From Gnetum montanum (lineage: Eukaryota; Streptophyta; Gnetopsida; Gnetales; Gnetaceae), in the NCBI GenBank assembly GCA_015680685.1, contig MNCI01015611.1, positions 501,717 to 565,716 on the forward strand: 64,000 nt of DNA. The letters run 5' to 3'. Shown here one piece after another: positions 32,765 through 44,636 of this stretch. The position numbers were made by a program, and so were the translations under genes. The number at the start of each line of letters is the position of its first letter. The stretch's first letter is position 1. The notes beneath the pieces are model-generated. The model was not told the origin of the DNA. It searched no databases and worked only from the letters and a program-made list of their open reading frames with translations.

Positions 32765-34712
32765 CTGCAATCACACGGGGCCAATCATTAGCAAGGTTGT
32801 TTCTAAAGTTAGGTTATACCTTACTGCTTGCCTTAATTAATTTGTTTTATCTTTGTGTGATGTTTCCCGAAAGATTATAATAGTGAGTCCTTTTTACTTA
32901 AGTGGTTTCAAAATTTATTTTTCCAGTATACCTAAAGGGATGAAATTATTTTTGGCACAATTATCCTTAATGTTATAATTAATTACCCTTGATAATGTCC
33001 TTCGGGTGATGACAAATTCCAAAAACGTTATGTGCTATTCAGTATGTGTCCCTCCCCCATGACTAAGTTGAACACTCCGAGTTCAAGTAGGTTTAGACAG
33101 AATGAAAATCGGAGTACTAGCAAGCGAGATATAGGTATAAAAGCAAGGGTCTCGCAATCACAAGTCATAGAGAAAAATATAAAAAACTCCCCCACGTGAA
33201 CAGTTGAAAATGATGGTAAGTTGTGTGGGGGGTCATGCATTTATAAGGTTTATGTGACGCGATATCACGTATGCGATATCACAGCCTATCAATGTTTAGG
33301 CCCGAGGGAAAATACTAAATTTTGAAGGTTTTTCTGAAATTAACAATGTAAATTAAGGACATGTGGGAAAGTGTTAAAGGGTTCAATGGTAATTTAGTTA
33401 GTTTTGAAGGCATGAATAATGATATGTGGGTGGAATTGATTGCTAAAGGCTTCGGGTGATAAGGGAGAGAAAAAGGCTAGGTGATGGTTCATAGGAACGT
33501 TGGAATTTAGAGACATAGTAATAAGGGAAAGAACATTGTTGACAATATGCTAAGGGTAATAAATGATGTGTGGAAGATGGGTTATGAGTGCAAATTACAA
33601 AAATTATGCAAGTGGAACCTCCCTAAAGCAGGTTCCAACCTTTAATGCCCTTGCATAACCACACTTAAAATGTCCGTGAGCACTCGAAGGGTTAAATGTA
33701 ATCCAGACTGGTTCCACAAAACACACACATGTTAATATCACCATAATGAGGTAAGAATTCTATGCTATGCAAGACACAAGCAACAATTACATGAATAGCG
33801 AGATGAGACGAACTATAGAAGGCATTGTAGAGATTGGGACATGAGGTAACTGACCCAGGGCACAGTGAATCCTACGTGTAAAGCATGATTAATGTGTCAT
33901 TAACCCATCGTTCCAAGATCAGGACCAAGTCCATTCCTCGGATCAGTGACACCACATTGTTTCATCCCATGATGAGCTACTATGAAAGTACCATAACAAC
34001 AAGGCGTACAATCACGTGGCATTTTGTTCAAGGGAGGAGTGATTTTTTTGCTTTGTGGCACTTTCTTTATTTTTATGTTTTTATTTTCTCTCTTTTTTTT
34101 CAATTGCTGAATCCAAAGAAGCCACCAACCTTCAGGCATGGGTGCATGTCTTTTGAGTGGAACCCCCTAGAATAGCATTGGATTTTTTAATGCCCTTTTG
34201 ATTACTTTGACTCCCATTTTTTGTTAGATCTACAAGGATCTTAGTACAACCATGTTGCATGATAACTCCCACAAATGTCACCAAACAGAATCTACAAGTC
34301 CCCTTGATGTCACACCCTAATCATTCCCTCTTGGTCCATCCTTCTTCATTCTAGGTACAATGAACACAAAATTAAAATTAATTTTAAGTTTTAAGGATGT
34401 CAAGAATATCATTGTACCCTTGAACAGAACCTCTTCTTTGTAGAATGGATGAGTGGGTGTAATGGGCTCATTGTCCAAATAATTAACCACTCGAGACTCG
34501 ATAACATAGAACACACCTCAACCAATGAGCCACATGAGTGTCTTATTCATAGATGATATTACTTATAAAAAGATAAATAGACAAAAGGACAAAAAAATAA
34601 AACAAGGAATTGAAAAATGAAAAATTGGAAAACAAAATGTTGTAAAAATAAAGAAAATGAAAAGTAGTTATTAATCCTGCTTGTTATTAGAATGGGGGGT
34701 ATCCCCCATAAC
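32765..34712 (-). other. Conserved post-gag non-coding region of F
   Basis: On the minus strand: ATGGGGGAT motif (34701-34712), T-rich tract (34540-34690), the TGTGACATCAAGGGGA block (34296-34320), the block beginning GCAAGGGCATTAAAGG (33605-33660), a second TCATGGGGGAGG (33051-33063), and the internal promoter candidate. No gene is seen in either strand; the 96-aa ORF at 33885 is on the opposite strand and unshared. Confidence 0.65.
33234..33282 (-). promoter_or_regulatory. Candidate internal promoter upstream of ORF-X in F
   Basis: Minus strand: GTGATATCGCATACGTGATATCGC-type palindrome (33259-33282), like the U3 palindrome of the LTRs, followed by TATA CCTTATAAATGCATG (33234-33248). In the LTRs the same palindrome precedes the CTATAAATAAGAGG TATA box at similar spacing. 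About 470 bp upstream of the ORF-X ATG. Function is inferred. Confidence 0.45.
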
Positions 34713-36700
34713 TAAACGGTTGAGCATGGCAAAGATTAATAGTTGAAAGATGAGGATCCTTGCATGCTGGAAATATTAAAACTTGATCATACTTACCCCA
34801 TTGGGGTTCACACACCTAATTATAGTAAGCATAGTGGGGCAATTTATAAGATGTATTTTTCGGATAATGAGTTGACCCACTATGATAATTGAGACCATAA
34901 GATGGTATGCAAGGATTGGGATGTTGTCCTCCATGGCTGTGTTCATTGGGCCGTATGATTGTTGGAGTGTTAATTGGTGATACTAATGAAGTGACATGAG
35001 GCGTTGGGTTCGAAGAGAAGGGTGCACCATAGTGTTGGACTTGTGCTGAGTTGGAGAATGCAGTGGCCTTGGAATTGTGTTGTCCCTTCCTATGGTCATT
35101 TCTAAAGAAGGGATGCCTTCGATGTTGCTGAGGTCTCTCATTGCTGTTGGCAATAGTAGCACAAGTAATGTTCGAGGGTTGTTGCTATGGTGCAGACACT
35201 TTAGGAACAGTTGGTGGCAATGTAGAAGGAGGGAAAGGATGAGAATGTTGAAAATTAGGAGAAGTATAAGGTGCACAAGGTGGTGGTTGTGTTAGGGACA
35301 TGGGCTGATAGTATTGAGAAGAATGGTAATGCGGTGAGATAGAGTATGTTGACCCAGTTGGGGAAATATGATGTTGAACTAGATAAGCATTTGGATTCAA
35401 GTGATACGAAGTGTGTCTCCAGTTTAGGGGTGGCTTCCCCCACAACTTGGATTGTTGTCATTGTGATTGAACATAGTATCTATGTACAAACTCTGAGTCT
35501 AACATGTTTTCCCAATGCTCATATAAATGTAACAAGATTGGGCACTAGCCCTTGGGATGATCATACAAGCAAATGTTGCATTCATACATATGATTGGTAG
35601 TTGAGCTCTTATTTTCTTCATCCCTTCTTCCTAATTGTCTAATGATATTTTTTCCTGCTTCTCGGGTTGTCAAAACTCTATCTTCAATAATATCGATATA
35701 GTCTCCACACTTTTTATGTGTCCATTCCAACATCTTATTAATCTTTGCCTTAACTTCCTCTAATGATTATTGTACTGGCAAGGATGGTTCTTCCTCCTTG
35801 AGATAGGTTGATTTCTCCTTTTTGTGATTATGGACCTCTATTAAGTTGAGACTTTGGTCCTGTTTATGTTTTTCAACACTCTCCTATCTAGCCATTTCTC
35901 CTTCTTCTTTTGCTATCTGCTTAATAAACTCTTGGAATTATTGGGTTTGTAGTTCGTATAGTTGACCTTGGGCATACATCCCTAGGGTTTCTCTTGTTTC
36001 ATCACGAAGCCCATCAATGATATGGTACATTAGCCTTTCCTTGGAGAACTCATGGCCTAGACAATTGTTTAACAGTACATAATATCTTTCTAAGGCCATG
36101 TCCAAGGGTTCATGTTGTGCTTGTTTTCACTCTTGGATTTGTTTCCTCAAGGCCGACACTCTTGCGTAGGTTTGATATCTTTCATTAAAAAGTTCTACCA
36201 TTGTTGGCCAACATTGTATTGAATTTGGTTTTAATGATCTATACCACACTTTTGCTTGGCCAACAAGTGTTATAGGAAAGAGCTTAAGTTTTTCCCAATC
36301 GTTATCAATGTTGTTCCATGCACAGGCATCGTAGAAGGCTTATAAATGTTGTTGCAGATCTAAGTCATAGCCTCCTGAAAAATTGGGAAAGTTGTTTAAA
36401 TCGAGCCTGGGTAGGTGGCTCTCTTTCCAATGCCTACGGGAGATTCGAATAGCCTCTTGTATTTGCGCTAGGCTTGTAGTGGCCAGCAGGGGTTCATCAT
36501 CATCTAGTAAGTTATGCTTTCATGTATTCGGACAATGTTGCCTTCATTTATGTTTATAAGAAATCCCCACCTCAAATTGTGTACTACAATCTTCATTGTC
36601 ATATAATTCATTGGTTCTCCAATGAATTTTCTCACTAGGTATGGCATTATCATAGTCTTGTAGGAGAGGCATGGTTGTGCAATTGTGTGTGAATTTGTAT
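34713..36700 (-). pseudogene. Element F gag remnant
   Basis: Core Gag with SGGYDLDLQQHL, KLKLFPITLVGQAKVWYRSL, LRKQIQE and GLRDETRETLGMYAQGQL, matching element A residues 320-465. Zinc-knuckle-like CNICLYDHPKG near 35545-35575, with the next codon a stop, then a long P/S/H/Y-rich tail (35185-35445). The N-terminal 150-250 residues of A Gag are mostly missing. Several TAG/TAA/TGA codons stand at Gln or Trp positions. Runs into the ATGGGGGAT motif without protease. Confidence 0.8.
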
Positions 36701-36796
36701 GTGACTTTTTGTAATTATTTCATTTTTTAAAAGATATATCGTTAATTCCTATACAGCGACCTTGTATGATATAACTAATCTAGATAACTAGCACCA

Positions 36797-36814
36797 TCCC
36801 CAGCAATGGTGCCA
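36797..36814 (-). promoter_or_regulatory. Element F primer binding site (tRNA-Asp, 3 mismatches)
   Basis: Plus strand TCCCCAGCAATGGTGCCA; all three differences from tRNA-Asp are transitions. One base inside the 5' LTR. Confidence 0.88.
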
Positions 36815-36815
36815 A

Positions 36816-37620
36816 TGATGAGTGGCAAGGCACCCCTACACTCAACCATACGAATATGAGTGTTTCACGCACGATCTAGTTGAACTCCATAGATGGAAAA
36901 GTTATGGTATTTAGACAGTCATTCTTAGGTCATAGTTCATTATCCTCCCATATGGACTAGTGTTAACTTGTCACTTATGATTTAGTCCAGAGTGAGGTGT
37001 ATGATGTGTTCCTATACTAATGCTACTCCTAAAGATAATGGAAAATAATATTAACTAAGCTAAGAGAGAGAGGGTGAGAGGGAATCTAAGCTAGCCTAAG
37101 TGCGATGAGCATCTATTCCTCAATCATCCATATACATCTTGGACCTCGTGCATGACAACCATTGGGATTACCAAGCACAGATCCTAGGTACACTACTGGG
37201 TTACCAAGTAGTCACACTTAAATGCTCGTGATCAAGTCGTACTCATTCCGTGTTTAACAGAAGTTTAAGGTAAGAAGATATTAACTAAGAAAGTAGTAAA
37301 TAACAATTAAATAAATAAATAAGCTAAGTGAATGCTGCAATGATGAAGTAATCTTGATCTTTATTTCTAATCATGTGCATGTCCAAGTACATAACACTCG
37401 AATAAGGATGTCGTACAATTACAATCACCACACTGCAGGCATACACTGGGAGAGAAGGGTTGAGAGAGAAACTGACGTAAAAAGAAACTTAAATATAACA
37501 ACTCTAACTACTAACTCTAAAAACTACCTATCAGATCTGTCTACCTCTTATTTATAGATGGGGAGACAGGTTGTGATATCATGTATGTAATATCACGGCC
37601 AAAAAAATGATAACTCATCA
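36816..37620 (-). repeat. 5' LTR of element F (805 bp)
   Basis: Sense orientation TGATGAGTTATC...TGCCACTCATCA. TATA at 37544-37557 (minus). Its U3 palindrome has decayed (TGATATTACATACATGATATCAC, split over about 37574-37597). Followed by TSD TACAA. Confidence 0.92.
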
Positions 37621-37625
37621 TACAA

Positions 37626-37960
37626 CGACGATTGAATCCCAAAGTCAAGCAGATCGTCAAAGAGGAGATTGAACAAAACTCCTCAAGGTAGGGTTTATCT
37701 ATCCCATTGCGGATAGCAAGTGGGTTAGCCTACTTGTGATAGTGCCAAAGAAAGGTGGTAAATGGAGAATTTGTATTGACTTCAAGTTGTTAAACATGAT
37801 GACTTACAAAGATCATTTTCCATTGCCATTTGTAGACCAGGTGTTGGAAATCATTTCTAGGCATTACTTTTATAGCTTTCTAGATGGTTACAGTGGCTAT
37901 AACTAAATTCAGATTACATTAGAGAATTAGGCCAAAACAACATGCACAATTCCTTTTCTT
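37626..37960 (+). pseudogene. Element E reverse transcriptase fragment (continued after F)
   Basis: VPKKGGKWRICIDFKLLN and DHFPLPFVDQVLE...HYFYSFLDGYSGYN are conserved RT motifs before the catalytic box. A stop replaces the Gln of YNQIQ. The sequence then jumps, after about TCTIPF, to unrelated text, so the catalytic box, RNase H and integrase are deleted. Confidence 0.88.
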
Positions 37961-38123
37961 TTGGGGCCATGCTGATATATAAACTTGAAAGTCCAAAGAA
38001 GAAATTATTGGTCAACATGCAACAAATAAAATCTTTTCATGAGCCTAAGAGAATCAGTGATTGTAAAGCCTCCTCAGATGGACAAGCACGCTCAATATTT
38101 TAGATCTCCTTCTTCCAACTCAA

Positions 38124-39375
38124 TCATGGGGGAGATGGCCATCCATTCTAATAATACAAAGTGGCTCCTTAGTTTTTACACTTTTTGTTTTACACTTTTT
38201 TTATTTTACATATTTTTATTTTACACTAATTTTTGTTTTACAACATTGTTAGTACATTTTTCTCTCTTTTACATATCTTACAATTTATTCTATATTTTAC
38301 TTTATTTGATTTGAATTTTTCTTATGTTTTTCTTGTGTTTGTTTTGTCTTGATTTTTCTTTATTTCCAACAAGACAGTGTGCAACTATAGCTACTTTTAA
38401 TGGTGGTTTGTACTTAATGTTATTTAATTGCTAATGTCTAGATTCTATCTTTGAATTTTGGTATTGATAACTAGGACATGGTTTCCTTTTCATGAAATGG
38501 GTAGTGAATCCATGTCATCCACTCATCCACAAACTCTATGGTGTTCCTTGTGTTGGAAATATGAAGTTCCCTTCCTTAATAAAAACCTTTAACAAACTTG
38601 TGAGCTTGGCATTTTCCAAACTTGGGAAGGATTACATGGATCAATAAGGGTGTGACTTCAAGGGGATTCAATGCTCTCTGTACTTACCTACCCTCTTGAG
38701 TGCATGAGTGTTTTCATGGATCTCTCACCATTCCATTGTTGACCAATAATAGGAAGTTAAGGTCTTTTCATGATGCGGTTTCCATCCAAAAAATCATAAA
38801 AATATAAAACCTTAAAAAAACATAACGAACACAGCCCATAGAGTCAATAATTGACTACAAGCACTAGTTATGGGACTAGAAAGACATGTCACCAATGCCT
38901 GAAGATCCCCTCTAACTAAGGCCCTTTATCACTTCCTTCTTCTCTTTTCTTCTTTTTAAGAAATGGTGATTGATTTGTGGGATCATTCTTGTGTCTTGAG
39001 AGGGTGGACTAGTCTAAGAATATTAATGTGAAGTCACTAGAAGTGATTGGTTTTGATCTAGACAAAGGATGGACTTTACTAGGTTATCTTAATCATAAAA
39101 TCCACTAAGGACTTCATGAAAGCATGATTTGGAACTCCATTTCACCTTATCTCTCATCTACCTATGCTTTTCATAATCCACATTGTTGTTAGTTTTTCAT
39201 GGTTTTGTTTGATGTCTTAGTTTGATGTGTTAAAATTCTTACGTATATTTTTATATAATTTCATCCTTAATTTTCCATAACCATTAATCACCCATGGGGC
39301 CCATAGACTCCTTAGTTTGGGGATATGCAAGGGCATTAAGGGCATGAGCCTACTTTGGGGAGTACCCACTTGCAT
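38124..39375 (+). other. Conserved post-pol non-coding module of E
   Basis: TCATGGGGGAGATGGCC (38124-38140), T-rich tract of TTTTGTTTTACA-like units (38170-38340), GTGTGACTTCAAGGGGA (38646-38670), TTGACCAATAATAGGAAG (near 38740), GACTACAAGCACTAGTTATGGG (38853-38874), and GCAAGGGCATTAAGGGCATG...CCACTTGCAT (39327-39374). Same order as D and F; partial in A. No shared ORF. Confidence 0.75.
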
Positions 39376-40422
39376 ACTTCTTGGTTGGACTAGTTAAGTT
39401 CTTTATCCTTAGGCATTTTTGCGATCAAATCCTTTGTACACCCCATTGGGAACACCCAATTGTGCACTTATTCATAATGTTCTCCAATGAAAAATATTTT
39501 TTTTCTATGAATGAGCTAATACTCTTCAAGCATTTCATCATGGTCATAGCTTTTTTGGCTCTCCAAGAACTTCAAGTTGTGTTAAAACTCTTTGTTTTTC
39601 CTTTATCTTTAATGTTGAAAATTTTCAAAGTCCAAAATCTTCCAACACCCATAACTTTCGAACCACTTGTCTAAATTACCTAATTGTTTATCCCTACTAC
39701 TACCAAAGGTAAGCTTTACATCATGGGGGCCACAAACCTTTAGTTTCTCAAGTTTTTGGCAAAAAATATTTTCAAAATTTCTCTCACTCACATAAAGATT
39801 TAATGAATAAAATAACATTAAAATTATCAATTTATGAAGTTAAATCCTTCCAATGAACTCTGATAGCCATAAAAATCAAATAATGTTAAAATAATATCAA
39901 AATAATCAATCTTCCATGATCACAACTTAGCCAAGTGTAACTACCCAAAGAGATAAGGTACCTAAATGTTATAAGTTACACATAACACACTAATCCTTGA
40001 TTCTATTGTGATCATAGATGGTACAAAAAGGGAAAGCATGTACTAGAAGCAGGACCATCCCAACCAAGAAACAAGCAGCCTAGAGCTAGAAGGGGTTAAC
40101 AACCTCAACAACCCCAAGAACAAGCAGTAGAAGCTCATGTAATGGGACCTCTTCAAGACTACTTGATCTTCTTCCTCATGTTCAAGCTACCAAAGGGGTT
40201 TGGATGTCAATTCTTGCTAGGGTGTTCAATTTTGATGCCATGAACACCAAATTTTGTAAACTATTGTAAATTCATACACTTGAGCACTTAGCATTTGTTT
40301 GTTTAGTCTAAGTTAGTTGGTGTGTCAGTTAGTCAATAATCCCATACTTTTCTAGTATTTTTAAAAGACTTGTTCCTCTTTTTGTTCACTCAAGGACAAG
40401 TTTTCATTCGATCATGACAGTA
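39376..40422 (+). other. 3' interior of E with short ORF-X remnant and polypurine tract
   Basis: Mostly featureless AT-rich DNA. Around 40020-40150 one frame gives EAGPSQPRNKQPRARRG..QPQQPQEQ, similar to the basic N-terminus of ORF-X; the rest of ORF-X is missing. GGACAAGTTTTCATTC and ATCATGACAGTA (40393-40422) form the decayed pre-LTR box and polypurine tract. Confidence 0.5.
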
Positions 40423-41226
40423 TGATGAATTTTATTCTACATAGGCTCTGCTATCAAAGCCCTGATATTAGAGCACATGCTACATTATCAAATATCCAAT
40501 ATCATGGGATGTGCGCCCGCCTATAAATATAGCACTTGGATGCACGATTCATCTATTTTCCATTCCTTAGTTGTAGTAAAGCTCTTATAGTTTGTTTTCT
40601 TTAGAATTAGAATATTTTTTGAGTGCTTGTAGTAGGAATCAAAGAGTATATGAATCTTTATTCGAGCACTGATGAACTTGAGCACCTTAATATAAACGAT
40701 AATAAAGACAAGCTTTTTTGATAAAACCTTGTAGCACTTGGAATACATTAATGTCTTCTCATGGATTCATCATTTATGCACTTTAATAAATTTTAATTAA
40801 GAAATTAATATCGATTAACTAGTGAACATAAGTACAACTACTTTTAACATACATTTAACGCTTGGTAATCCATTAGTGCTACTAGGTGTTCAAGATATGT
40901 ATGAAAAGTGGGAATGGATGCTTATGTTAGAATTAGTTAAATATTAGCTAGCTATTAGCTTAATTAAGCATTTAATTACTTTATTCTTATTCTTAGGCAA
41001 CTTAAATCATAAAACATAAAATGATAAAAATCAAATGCCTCAATTACACTCAACCATACACTTGCACTTCACAAGTGGAACTAAGAAGATAATGATTTCA
41101 ATGGTTAAAATCACCTTCTAAAACCCAACATACTTAGAGAGCTAAAGTCTACAAAATTTCACCAAATCACTAAGTGAATGCTAGTGATTTGTATGGTTGG
41201 GCATAGAGTATACTTGTTACTCATCA
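40423..41226 (+). repeat. 3' LTR of element E (804 bp)
   Basis: TGATGAATTTTATTC...GTTACTCATCA. TATA-like CCTATAAATATAG near 40530. Closely matches 24639-25445 over its last 700 bp. The following sequence is not a target duplication but the interior of H. Confidence 0.82.
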
Positions 41227-42990
41227 CCTACTATTGATCAGCAGCAACAAGCAGGACCTAGTAGCCAACCATAAGCTAAATAGTAGCAACAATAATAATA
41301 GCAATAACAAGAAGTACCACAGTCATCACCACAAGATTGTAGACCGTCCATGAGCCACTTGTAACAAATTTCAAAAACAATAAGTTGGGGAATAATGGAG
41401 CGGACCAATGTATACCAAGTACAAGAGATCTTTGTCAAGCTCACAATATTCACAAATCCAGCCAATGGGTATGTGTCACTACAAGTAAGAGGAGAGGAAG
41501 ATTGGACATGACAGATGTTTGAGAATGTTGCCTCATTCTAAGTTATGCTCAAAACTAGTGATGATGCCACAATTGTGATCATGCAACACAAAGATGCAAT
41601 AGAAGCCACATTAAGAAATTGTTCAATGTTTCTGTTGTTCCACCAATCGACATTTTCGAAGCATAGGATGCTCAAATTCTTGTCGAAATCTCAATGACTC
41701 CTAGAGAGCATGAATATATTATGGATAAACTGCTATGGGTGGGCCAAGTAATGTAAAACCTTTTTGATATTCCAAATGATATCACTATAGTCCAATTTGA
41801 TCTAATAGGCACAAAAGGAAAATTGATCATGGCCGAAACAAAAGCTAAACACACAAAAAATAAAATGCATTGGTTATAAGTAGAGTTGGCAAATCTTAGA
41901 GCTAAAAGAAGAGAGCTTGCATATTTTGTGATGTCTGGCCAACTAGAATAATTCAAAACTAATAATGTGAGGAAATTGATTGCCCACAATGTGTAAATGG
42001 AAAGAGAGAAGGAGAAGCCAGTGTGGGATGCATCAATGGTAGAAGCCCAGACATATGCACATGCCAAAGCACTCATCACCTTATAGGAGGAGAATAAACA
42101 ATTAGTTGTTAACAATGCTCAGTTGACAAACATCGAAAAGTAGAAGAATGTTGTTAAGGAGTGCATCCAATAGCTTAGAGAACAACTAGTCAGAGTCAAC
42201 CAAGACATGAGTCGCTTGGCTCGAGAGAATAGAACCTTATCAATGGAAGAAGTTTGTGCCATCCACGAGAAGTTAGCAATCGAAATAAGCAAATGGGAAA
42301 ATGAGGCTAGGAAGCACAAATGACTCAAGGAGCATTTTAGAAACCAAGTGAGCACGTATAAATAGATAAATAAAAATGAAATCCATATGGCAAAAGCCAA
42401 AGTCAGTTCCTTCCCTATGCAAAATTCAAATTCGCAACCCATCTTCGATAGTTTAGCCCATGTTCACCAAGCATAAGTGAAAAACAAAGACCTGCAAATT
42501 GAAGACCTTACAAAATACATGGAGTTAGTGAATCTTTGCTATGCTAACTTGGCCATGTTAACAACAAATAGGCCTTGGAATGAATTAGAGCAGCAGTTTA
42601 TGCTATGTATGAGAAAGAGTTTGTCAACAGAAGGATGCATTACAAAAGTTACATGTGTAAAACTTTAAATTAGAAATTGTCAAACCCAACTACTATGGGA
42701 AAAAAGATGTAGCAACAAACCTAACACATTGCATGTATAATTATCAAGAACTCAAAAAGATGAGATGATAGCTTACAGCCTAGTACATGAAAGCAAACAA
42801 TATCTTACTACAACTACCATAACCATGGGATGTACCCGCTCCATCCAACATTGCACAATAAGCATGGATGGTACATGACCCAAGGATAGAGGAAGAGAAA
42901 CTTTAGGCACTCCTCGATTGCTACTAATTCCAAAAGCCTAATGACAAAGGGAAGAAACTAATGAAAGATCCTCCACCACTTGAAACATGA
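41227..42990 (+). pseudogene. ORF-X second copy (fragment H), decayed
   Basis: Reads DQQQQAGPSSQP, then regions matching F's ORF-X: TSDDATIVIMQHKDAIEAT, ITIVQFDLIGTKGKL, FVMSGQLEXFKTNNVRKLI, VWDASMVEAQTYAHAKALI and KNKDLQIEDLTKYMELVNLCYANLAML (42477-42570). Ends PPPLETstop at about 42990. Riddled with stops. The 147-aa and 107-aa minus-strand ORFs over it are antisense shadows. Confidence 0.65.
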
Positions 42991-43180
42991 TCTACATCAA
43001 GCTACTTTAAATTTTGTTTTTTGTCTTATCATGTAACTGTGCCATGTTTTGTAAAAAGACCACTATGGCATTCTAAGTCATGTAAATAGTTAGTTAGTCA
43101 TGTCAAGTCAAGTCTACCTTCCAATTTGTAAGGGACTCTATCGTCATTTTGTTTTAACTCAAGGATGTGTTTCCAGTTAG

Positions 43181-43191
43181 TCGTGGGGACA
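43181..43191 (+). promoter_or_regulatory. Polypurine tract of H
   Basis: TCGTGGGGACA directly before TGATAAATTC, preceded by CAAGGATGTGTTTCCAGTTAG, the family's pre-LTR box. Confidence 0.75.
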
Positions 43192-44080
43192 TGATAAATT
43201 CAATTTTTGTTGCATTGCAATATCATATTTATAATATCGTAGCAATGTTCTTGTAAATACGATGCTGTCATCCATGCTATGTCATCGTTGATATGATGTC
43301 TTAGGATGCATGTAGCTCTATAAATACTGACACTTGGGCGCATGATCAACAACTTTTTTCATTCCACCCTTAGTAGAACTCTTGCAGTTTGTTTTCTTAG
43401 TTAGCAATAGAGTGAATGTCCACAATGTGATGTTTAGCAATTGTGTGGAATCTTTATTCGAGTGAAATGTACTTAGGCATAGTTCATGACTAGAAATAAA
43501 AATTGAGATTGCTTCTTATCATTGCAGCATCCACTTAGTTTTACTGTTTTAGTTAAATTAACTTTCATGTTTACTTAGTTAACTCTTTACATTTTCAAAG
43601 TACTTTACTTTCCTTGTTTATTAGTAACACGGAATGAGTACAACTAGTTTTGAGTTAAGTGTAATCATTTGGTAATCCCAGTAGTGTTATTACTTGGTTT
43701 GCCCAATAGAATAACACTTGGTAACCAAGTAACGATTACATGAGCCTAAGGCGTGTATGGTAAAGCAAGACTGGATGCTCATCGTTGTAGGCTAGAATAG
43801 ATTTACATTCTTGTCATTACTTAGACTTAGCATTTCACTTTGTTTCTATTATGTTTATGCTTAGGAGTAAAATGAGCCTAACAACATCACATAACATATG
43901 CCTCACTGCGAGTGAAACCATACACTTAGACTTCACTAACTTAAGGTGAGAAGACAACAATCACAAATTTAACATCAATTACTAGCATAATACATTATCT
44001 ATTTATGGATTATGATCTAGTTGTGCACTAGCACTCGTGACTTGTATGATAGAGTGTTGGGATTACTCCACCACTCATCA
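43192..44080 (+). repeat. 3' LTR of H (889 bp)
   Basis: TGATAAATTC...CCACTCATCA. U3 contains the decayed palindrome CAATATCATATTTATAATATCG. TATA-like CTCTATAAATACTG near 43316. It is the nearest upstream repeat to the GH3 gene. Confidence 0.85.
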
Positions 44081-44636
44081 GATATCTAAGTTGACTTCTC
44101 AACATTGAAATACTATTGCAATGATAACTTTTCCAAATCCAACTAGAGTTTCATTTTGTTCCAAAACCTAACATTTATTATTAGTGATTAAATTGTAAAA
44201 TAATTCATTAATGTTAACTATCTTATTCTAAACCATAGACCGCATCAATGAATACCAAATTAGTAGCTTAGGGAGTAATTATAATGATTCATGACTATTA
44301 TTAAATCGGAAGTTAAAATTATAATTAAAGCAAAGGCTGAAAATCCTATAAGCACGAAGCCAAAACAAGGTGAAAGAACCTACCAATTGTTAGGAAGACC
44401 ATTTGATCACGGAGGAATAAGCACAGCAATTAATTTCCTATGACACACCACCAACTATTCTTGGAGCTTTCAACAAACCTTGTAAAACACTCGGATTTTG
44501 TTACATACAAGTCAAGTGTGGGAGTCCACCTGCCCAAATAAATCTTTTCCTTATTATTGACGACATTTTCATAACGTTGCGTCGATGCCCAAAGCACCGC
44601 TGCTAGGGCCAGGGGCCCATTGTCAGGAGCATTGGA

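Larger units (their letters stand above)
29009..37620 (-). mobile_element. Element F: complete 8.6-kb Ty3/gypsy element with gag and ORF-X but no pol
   Basis: LTRs of 805 bp at both ends (29009-29813 and 36816-37620) and a perfect 5-bp target duplication TACAA (29004-29008, 37621-37625). Minus-strand order: 5' LTR, tRNA-Asp-like primer site, gag remnant, ATGGGGGAT motif, T-rich tract, conserved non-coding module, U3-like palindrome with TATA, ORF-X, polypurine tract, 3' LTR. Protease, RT, RNase H and integrase are absent. LTRs differ by a few dozen substitutions by eye, concentrated in the first 250 bp and mostly transitions. Inserted in the RT of element E. Confidence 0.93.
24639..41226 (+). 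mobile_element. Element E: Ty3/gypsy unit with truncated pol, interrupted by element F
   Basis: LTRs 24639-25445 (807 bp) and 40423-41226 (804 bp). Gag, protease and the link to reverse transcriptase read up to 29008. F is inserted there, and RT resumes at 37626. RT is cut near 37930, before its catalytic box, and joins the post-pol CATGGGGGAG module at 38124. A short ORF-X remnant (about 40020-40150) and a polypurine tract precede the 3' LTR. No target duplication (AGGTA on the left, CCTAC on the right). Confidence 0.8.
41227..44080 (+). mobile_element. Fragment H: 3' end of a Ty3/gypsy element with ORF-X
   Basis: Begins abruptly at the end of E's 3' LTR, inside ORF-X, then continues through the pre-LTR box and polypurine tract (43161-43191) to an LTR at 43192-44080. 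The 5' part, including gag and the left LTR, is missing. The LTR groups with the solo LTR and F. The junction with E suggests a recombination or deletion rather than a simple insertion. Confidence 0.72.

Noticed and set aside
41672-42442. Minus-strand ORFs of 147 and 107 aa
   Set aside because: They are the antisense shadow of the ORF-X remnant, whose plus-strand frames match F.
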